From: Roseovarius sp. UBA3070
GTDB taxonomy: Bacteria; Pseudomonadota; Alphaproteobacteria; Rhodobacterales; Rhodobacteraceae
Reading direction: 5' to 3'
Length of the DNA: 10,341 bases
NCBI GenBank assembly: GCA_002366775.1
Contig: DFBW01000220.1
Span: 1 to 10,341, forward strand
Below the pieces are notes generated by a model. It saw only the letters and a list, made by a program, of their open reading frames with translations. It was not told where the DNA came from and ran no database searches. This document shows positions 6,795-10,341 of this stretch, one piece after another (within the stretch, counting starts at the first letter, position 1; the number at the start of each line of letters is the position of its first letter). Both the position numbers and the translations under genes were made by a program.

Positions 6795-8236
6795 AGCATC
6801 ACCGCCGCGCTGAGCAGGGCCATCGACATCAGCGACAGAATGATCAGCAACGGCCAGATAAAGAGCAGCCATTTGTTATAGGGCACCCGGCCAATGGCGA
6901 GGCCACCCACCACAACAGCATAGGTCGGTGCCACAAGGTTGGTAATGCCGATGGCCGTTTGAAAGGCGGTCACGGCAAGATCACGGCTGACGCCCGCGAA
7001 ATCCGAAAGCGGTGCCAGGATGGGCATCGACAAAACCGCAAGGCCCGAGGTGGAAGGCACAAGGAAGCTCATCAACCATTCGATCCCGAAGAGCGCGTTG
7101 ACAAAGGCCACATCGGACATGCCGGTGATCCAGCCCTCAAACGTATGCAGGATGGTATCGGTGATACGCCCCTGATCCATGATGATAACGATGCCACGGG
7201 CGAGGCCAATCACAAGCGCCACACCCAAAAGATCGCGTGCGCCATCGACAAAGGCGGTGGTGAACACTTTCTCGCCCAACCAGCCGATGACGCCGATCAC
7301 GATGGAGGCCCCCAGGAACAGCGCCGACATTTCAGCCATCCACCAGTCCTGACTGGACACTCCCCAGACCATGACCGCGAAAGTGGCTGCGAACAGCAGC
7401 AGGATGACGATTTGCACGGATGTCAGTCTGGCCGTGTCAGCACTGTCGTGCCCCTGCAGAAAATGCGCCTCGTTCGCCTCTTTCATGTCGGCGACAAGCG
7501 ATGCAGACGGATCGCGGCGCACACGTTCAGCGTAGCGCATCACAAAGGCAACCGCGATCAGCCAGAACACACCAAGGATTACAAACCGCAGGGGCATGCC
7601 CTGAGTAAAGGGGATGCCTGCGGCGTCAGACGCAATAGCGGTGGAAAACGGGTTGATGGTCGAGCCGATAACCCCCACACCCGCGCCCAGCATGATCACC
7701 GCGACGCCCGTCAGAGTGTCATAACCCGCGGCAATCATGATCGGGATAAGAAGTACATAAAAGGCCAGCGTTTCCTCGGCCATGCCATAGGTCGTGCCAC
7801 CCGCTGCAAAGAGCGCCATCATAATCGGGATCATCCATTTTTCGCGCCCTTCCATCTTGCGCATGGCCTGCGCCATCCCGGTGTTGATCGCACCGGTTGC
7901 GGTGACAACACCCAGGAACCCGCCGACGATCAGAACAAAAAGCGAGACGTCGATCGCATTGGCCTCGTAGGAGGACGGATCATAGAACCCGGCAATGGGA
8001 GCCATGATGACCTTGAACACGCTTTGCGGAGCAGCCTCGACGATCTGATAGGTGCCGGGCACGGGGACGTCTTTGCCAAGGACCGCGCTGGCCGCGCGGT
8101 CGTATTCACCGGCGGGCACCAGCCATGTCATAACGGCCATGACCACGATCAGGGCAAAGAGGATTGTGTAAGCTGTTGGAAACCACCCGGTTGCCGGTTC
8201 GCCAGGGGGGGTATCTGTTTTATCAGTCATCGACAT
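6791..8236 (-). CDS. YfcC/DcuC-family transporter, likely arginine-ornithine exchanger (ArcD-type)
   Basis: This 481-aa polytopic inner membrane protein belongs to the YfcC branch of the DcuC superfamily (C4-dicarboxylate anaerobic carrier-like). Visible family signatures are an N-terminal hydrophobic helix ending [10 protein letters not shown]; the segment [40 protein letters not shown] with its re-entrant-loop-like STINPF; a central hydrophilic loop of about 40 residues; and a C-terminal half with [23 protein letters not shown] 8236 is chosen over the ATG two codons later because GGAGG lies 8 nt upstream. It is the first gene of the arc operon and overlaps arcA by 4 bp. In arginine deiminase operons the transporter normally exchanges arginine for ornithine. 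YfcC proteins next to arc genes are presumed to do this, but the family also contains transporters of other substrates, so the substrate is an inference from context and the symbol is left blank. Confidence 0.9.
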   Translation of the reverse strand: MSMTDKTDTPPGEPATGWFPTAYTILFALIVVMAVMTWLVPAGEYDRAASAVLGKDVPVPGTYQIVEAAPQSVFKVIMAPIAGFYDPSSYEANAIDVSLFVLIVGGFLGVVTATGAINTGMAQAMRKMEGREKWMIPIMMALFAAGGTTYGMAEETLAFYVLLIPIMIAAGYDTLTGVAVIMLGAGVGVIGSTINPFSTAIASDAAGIPFTQGMPLRFVILGVFWLIAVAFVMRYAERVRRDPSASLVADMKEANEAHFLQGHDSADTARLTSVQIVILLLFAATFAVMVWGVSSQDWWMAEMSALFLGASIVIGVIGWLGEKVFTTAFVDGARDLLGVALVIGLARGIVIIMDQGRITDTILHTFEGWITGMSDVAFVNALFGIEWLMSFLVPSTSGLAVLSMPILAPLSDFAGVSRDLAVTAFQTAIGITNLVAPTYAVVVGGLAIGRVPYNKWLLFIWPLLIILSLMSMALLSAAVML

Positions 8237-8278
8237 TATCGTGTCCTCCGTTCAGGTTGGCGCAATGCGTCAAGAGCA

Positions 8279-8284
8279 AGCATG
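8279..8284 (-). promoter_or_regulatory. Possible -10 element of the arc operon promoter
   Basis: Read on the minus strand this is CATGCT, three of six matches to TATAAT, centred 31 bp from the centre of the FNR box at 8306-8319. That is the spacing expected when FNR is bound around -41.5. A transcript would start near 8271 with a leader of about 35 nt. The hexamer is poor, as is common in activator-dependent promoters. Confidence 0.35.
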
Positions 8285-8305
8285 CCACCCAAAAAACGGA
8301 CCCGG

Positions 8306-8319
8306 TTGAGATTGATCAA
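8306..8319. promoter_or_regulatory. FNR/FnrL-type box of the arc operon
   Basis: TTGAGattgATCAA matches nine of ten defined positions of TTGAT-N4-ATCAA. The centre (8312.5) is 76.5 bp upstream of the transporter start at 8236. The box overlaps a perfect 18-bp palindrome at 8307-8324. Anaerobic activation of arc operons by FNR-family proteins (Anr in Pseudomonas) is established, which supports the assignment. Confidence 0.8.
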
Positions 8320-8324
8320 TCTCA
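8307..8324. repeat. Perfect 18-bp palindrome overlapping the arc FNR box
   Basis: TGAGATTGATCAATCTCA is its own reverse complement and is centred 3 bp away from the centre of the FNR box. It places a second, poorer FNR-like site (TTGATcaatCTCAT, 8312-8325) overlapping the first. It may be a binding site for another dimeric regulator competing with FNR, or a coincidence of overlapping half-sites. Confidence 0.55.
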
Positions 8325-8355
8325 TGGAGAACATTTTGTTTTAGGCAGTTTTTGG

Positions 8356-8372
8356 GGTTCATCCAATGAACC
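8356..8372. repeat. Perfect inverted repeat between usp and the arc promoter
   Basis: GGTTCAT and ATGAACC separated by CCA form a 7-bp perfect inverted repeat. It is 31 bp past the usp stop codon in the minus direction and about 36 bp upstream of the arc FNR box. No T-tract follows on the minus strand, so it is a weak terminator candidate for usp at best; an operator is the alternative. Confidence 0.4.
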
Positions 8373-8402
8373 GGCACCCAACATGTGCTCCGCAAAGCGC
8401 CT

Positions 8403-9242
8403 CTATTTGCTGTACATAACCGGCAATTGAGCACCTTTAAGCAAGGCATAGGTTGTTGCCCCGATCACAAAATCATAGGCTTTGGAATGGCCGAACGCGC
8501 CTGTGACGATAAGGTCTGCGCCCTTCTCAAACGCAACCTTGTTCAGCACTCCGACCACGCCGTCACCTAATGTTTCGCGGTAGTCCAGTGAAGCATTCAG
8601 ACCATGCCGGGACATTGTTTCAACCAGATCAATGCCATCGGAATCCTCAAGCGGATTCTTTGGCGCGTGACCCACCTGCAGGATGCTTACCTGCGCGCCG
8701 GCATCGGCCAGTGGCAGCATATCATGCGCTGCGCGGGCGGCTTCGCGTGTATCGCTCCAGCCCACGACAATATTTGCGCCAATCTCGGGGCCGTCATAGC
8801 CCAGCGGAATGATGATCACCGGGCGCCCGCTGTTGCGGATGACCTGCACCTGCGCATGTCGCTGGTCATACCTGTCGATGTCCTTGTCTTCATGTGCCAT
8901 GATGACAAGGTCTGCGGCACGCGCACTTTCCACCATCCGTTCGGTGGCCGACATCGCCTCGGCCCGAACAAGACGATACTCACTCTGGAAGGTTTCGCTC
9001 TTTGTGTACCGGTTGAAAACGGCCTTGATCTTTTTGGCCTCTTCTTTCTGGCTTTGGTTGAACGCCGCAAAAGCCGGCCCGGGGATGTGCATGGCGATAC
9101 CCGGGTAAACCAGCATGGCCTCTATGGTGTGTAGCCCGACAAGATGCGCGTCATGTTTGCGCGCCAGAGGCACGGCGTGCTTCATCAATGTCTCTGCATG
9201 CTCGGGTGTTGTCAGGCAAACAAGTATTGTCTTGGGTCCCAT
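8403..9242 (-). CDS. Tandem universal stress protein (UspA family)
   Basis: This 279-aa protein is made of two UspA-type domains. Domain 1 starts KTILVCLTTPEHAETLMKHA and ends with the strand GRPVIIIPLG (about 139-148); it lacks the nucleotide loop. Domain 2 starts GANIVVGWSDTREAARAA (from about 155) and ends with GAFGHSKAYDFVIGATT (248-264), which fits the ATP-binding pattern G-2x-G-9x-G-A/S/T, followed by the closing strand LPVMYSK. Such proteins bind ATP or other small ligands and aid survival under stress and anoxia; the precise target is unknown. ATG 9242 is chosen because AGGAAGG lies 8 nt upstream and homology begins there; an in-frame ATG at 9284 would lie in the hairpin region. It follows hsp20 on the same strand with a 59-bp gap containing a strong hairpin, so it is probably co-transcribed with hsp20, at a reduced level. 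Confidence 0.92.
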   Translation of the reverse strand: MGPKTILVCLTTPEHAETLMKHAVPLARKHDAHLVGLHTIEAMLVYPGIAMHIPGPAFAAFNQSQKEEAKKIKAVFNRYTKSETFQSEYRLVRAEAMSATERMVESARAADLVIMAHEDKDIDRYDQRHAQVQVIRNSGRPVIIIPLGYDGPEIGANIVVGWSDTREAARAAHDMLPLADAGAQVSILQVGHAPKNPLEDSDGIDLVETMSRHGLNASLDYRETLGDGVVGVLNKVAFEKGADLIVTGAFGHSKAYDFVIGATTYALLKGAQLPVMYSK

Positions 9243-9269
9243 TTGAAGTGCCTTCCTGAATGATTGACG

Positions 9270-9293
9270 GCGGGGCGCATGCAAGCGCCCCGC
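9270..9293. terminator. GC-rich hairpin between hsp20 and usp
   Basis: GCGGGGCGC at 9270-9278 and GCGCCCCGC at 9285-9293 form a perfect 9-bp stem with a 6-nt loop, starting 8 nt after the hsp20 stop in the minus direction. It is followed by CGTCAATCATTC rather than a T-tract. It is therefore either a leaky or factor-dependent terminator, or a stability element that raises hsp20 relative to usp. The structure is certain; the role is inferred. Confidence 0.55.
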
Positions 9294-9301
9294 TTGAAAT
9301 G

Positions 9302-9787
9302 TCAGCCTTTGCCGATTTCAATTTTCTGGATGTCCGCTTTGACCGCGGGTGGTTTTGCGATGCTGAGCTTCAGCACGCCATCGCTATACTTGGCCTCAAC
9401 CGCATCGTCCTTGGGCGTGAAGCCCAGCGGAATTTGCCGCTGAAAACTGCCATATCTGCGTTCAAAACGATGATAGTTGTCTTCGTTCTCTTCGTGCTCT
9501 GAGCTTTTTTTACCCTTCAGGGTCAGAACGCCTCCGGAAATCGACGCAGCCAGATCTTTCTCGCTGACCCCGGGGACTTCGGCACTGATTTCAACTGTTT
9601 CATCCGTTTCTACGATATCAATCGCCGGAAAGAGTTCGGCCCCAAATGCCGTATCGGCACCTGTCTCGGGCATTGGAAATCTGTTGCGAAACTGATCAAT
9701 CAGGCGATTCATCTCGCGTTGGAACGATGGAAAATAGGAGCCACTGTCCGAACCAGACAGTCGGTCAGGCAGGTTTTGACGAAACAT
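9302..9787 (-). CDS. Small heat shock protein Hsp20
   Basis: This 161-aa small heat shock protein is an ATP-independent holdase that keeps unfolding proteins soluble in the cytoplasm for refolding by DnaK/ClpB. The alpha-crystallin domain spans about residues 52-146 (PAIDIVETDETVEISAEVPG onward). Conserved parts are SGGVLTLKGKK (84-94), AKYSDGVLKLSI (132-143, the A-x-x-x-n-G-v-L signature) and the C-terminal IEI (156-158), the I-x-I motif that drives oligomer assembly. The N-terminal arm of about 50 residues is rich in phenylalanine and arginine, as usual. ATG 9787 is supported by AAGGA 8 nt upstream and by family length; a longer frame to 9931 would run through the FNR box. The gene is divergent from a secreted-protein gene with a shared FNR-type box, and usp lies downstream. 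Confidence 0.95.
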   Translation of the reverse strand: MFRQNLPDRLSGSDSGSYFPSFQREMNRLIDQFRNRFPMPETGADTAFGAELFPAIDIVETDETVEISAEVPGVSEKDLAASISGGVLTLKGKKSSEHEENEDNYHRFERRYGSFQRQIPLGFTPKDDAVEAKYSDGVLKLSIAKPPAVKADIQKIEIGKG

Positions 9788-9833
9788 GAGGTATATCCTT
9801 TTGAATGACCGGCACGGAACATGTGCCAGCCCA

Positions 9834-9839
9834 TTCCTA
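9834..9839 (-). promoter_or_regulatory. Possible -10 element of hsp20
   Basis: On the minus strand this reads TAGGAA, three of six matches to TATAAT, centred exactly 31 bp from the centre of the FNR box at 9861-9874. It predicts a start near 9826 and a leader of about 39 nt. No sigma-32-type -35/-10 pair was evident by eye. Confidence 0.35.
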
Positions 9840-9860
9840 GCAAACCCGAGAGGAAAACGA

Positions 9861-9874
9861 TTGACCCCGATCAA
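9861..9874. promoter_or_regulatory. Shared FNR/FnrL-type box, hsp20 and divergent gene
   Basis: TTGACcccgATCAA matches nine of ten defined positions of the FNR consensus. It lies between divergent genes: its centre (9867.5) is 80.5 bp from the hsp20 ATG and 67.5 bp from the ATG at 9935. Both distances allow activation around -41.5, so one box may serve both promoters. Confidence 0.75.
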
Positions 9875-9895
9875 TCGACGCAGCTTTGGCGGCGT

Positions 9896-9901
9896 TACAC
9901 T
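9896..9901 (+). promoter_or_regulatory. Likely -10 element of the gene at 9935
   Basis: TACACT matches TATAAT at four of six positions and is centred 31 bp after the centre of the shared FNR box. Transcription would start near 9908 with a leader of about 26 nt. No matching -35 hexamer is needed if FNR occupies that region. Confidence 0.5.
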
Positions 9902-9934
9902 TGGGTCAACTGCATTTCTCTGGTGGAGCAAGTC

Positions 9935-10341
9935 ATGTTTTCAATTCGATCTGGTTTGGCCGTCGCGGTATCGCTTTTTATCGCTTCACAGGCACTATCC
10001 GAGACGGTGATGGTGAAAAATGGCAGTGACACGTTCATTGCCGCAGAGACCGTCAGCGAAACGTTGAACACGTTTGGCGATACATTTGTATCCGCGCGAA
10101 CTGCCACTGCACGCGGGATTTCCAGCGGGGATCTGCATGTTGCAGGGTTTGATGTCTCGATTGATGCCGCGACAGGCGAAGATCTGTATGGGGTTGGCTT
10201 TAGCGTCCGCGTAAGTGGGAAGACGTCAGAAGATCTGACTGTAGCCGGATTCTCGGTGCGATCAGACCCCAGTGCTGAGGTCGGAGGGAATGCGCGCATG
10301 TTCGGGCGCTCGGTGACAATAGAAAGCCCCATCACCGGATC
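9935..10341 (+). CDS. Secreted repetitive (beta-solenoid-like) protein, 5' part
   Basis: This is an open frame of 135 codons that runs off the window end; the C-terminus is not seen. GGAG lies 6 nt before the ATG. Residues 1-22 look like a Sec signal peptide: R5, hydrophobic stretch LAVAVSLFIAS, and a likely cut after ALS at 20-22. The mature part carries degenerate repeats of about 16-19 residues built on DL-x-VAGFxV: GDLHVAGFDVSI, EDLYGVGFSVRV, EDLTVAGFSVRS, then NARMFGRSVTIE. Alternating hydrophobic residues with turn glycines suggest a beta-solenoid of the bactofilin or polymer-forming type, probably in the periplasm or cell envelope. I do not recognise a specific family and assign no function. 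The FNR box and -10 element upstream suggest expression under low oxygen. Confidence 0.8.
   Translation, partial: MFSIRSGLAVAVSLFIASQALSETVMVKNGSDTFIAAETVSETLNTFGDTFVSARTATARGISSGDLHVAGFDVSIDAATGEDLYGVGFSVRVSGKTSEDLTVAGFSVRSDPSAEVGGNARMFGRSVTIESPITG

Noticed and set aside
5763..8344. Long plus-strand open frames opposite arcA and the transporter gene
   Set aside because: Low-complexity polar translations typical of antisense shadows; the minus strand encodes catalytic motifs of ArcA and a polytopic transporter.
9788..9931. N-terminal extension of hsp20 to 9931
   Set aside because: It would run through the shared FNR box; the length and ribosome binding site favour ATG 9787.
9895..10335. Minus-strand open frame opposite the secreted-protein gene
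   Set aside because: Antisense shadow; the plus strand has a ribosome binding site, a signal peptide and clear repeats.
1..10341. Mobile element, CRISPR, phage or toxin-antitoxin system
   Set aside because: No transposase or integrase, no terminal inverted repeats, no regularly spaced direct repeats and no tRNA attachment site were seen. The content is metabolic and stress genes.

Overview
The window looks like a chromosomal or large-replicon segment of an alphaproteobacterium, most likely a marine Rhodobacterales (Roseobacter-type) bacterium. This rests on moderately high GC codon use, the protein family variants present (DUF5765 beginning MCWS, a catabolic arginine deiminase ending in [10 protein letters not shown], a YfcC-type ArcD) and FnrL-style regulatory boxes. 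The assignment is an inference from gene content, not a database match. There are no rRNA, tRNA, insertion sequence or CRISPR features.

Layout. (i) 1-168: promoter region with a perfect FNR-type box. (ii) 169-3679, plus strand: an accessory FtsH AAA+ metalloprotease; a 274-bp gap with two FNR-like sites; a drastically shortened, still in-frame remnant of a CbpA/DnaJ co-chaperone; an intact CbpM chaperone-modulator gene; and a DUF5765 multi-spanning membrane protein. (iii) 3668-8236, minus strand: a complete arginine deiminase operon in the order arcD-like transporter (YfcC/DcuC family), arcA, arcB, arcC, with genes overlapping or nearly touching. It is driven from an FNR box at 8306-8319. (iv) 8403-9787, minus strand: hsp20 followed by a tandem universal stress protein gene, with a strong GC hairpin between them. 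(v) 9935 to the window end, plus strand: the start of a secreted repetitive (beta-solenoid-like) protein. It is divergent from hsp20 and shares an FNR box with it.

How the parts fit. The arc operon gives fermentative ATP: arginine to citrulline plus ammonia, citrulline to ornithine plus carbamoyl phosphate, then carbamoyl phosphate plus ADP to ATP, with arginine/ornithine exchange at the membrane. FtsH, Hsp20, the CbpA/CbpM pair and Usp are protein quality control and stress functions. Five FNR-like sites lie in promoter-like positions, and three of them sit at exactly the same distance (67.5 bp, box centre to ATG) from three different genes. The window therefore reads as an oxygen-limitation survival island in which energy supply and proteostasis are co-regulated by an FNR/FnrL-family protein. 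The best single oddity is the cbpA remnant. It has lost the HPD-containing core of its J domain and most of its C-terminal domains, yet it stays in frame and sits next to an apparently intact cbpM.
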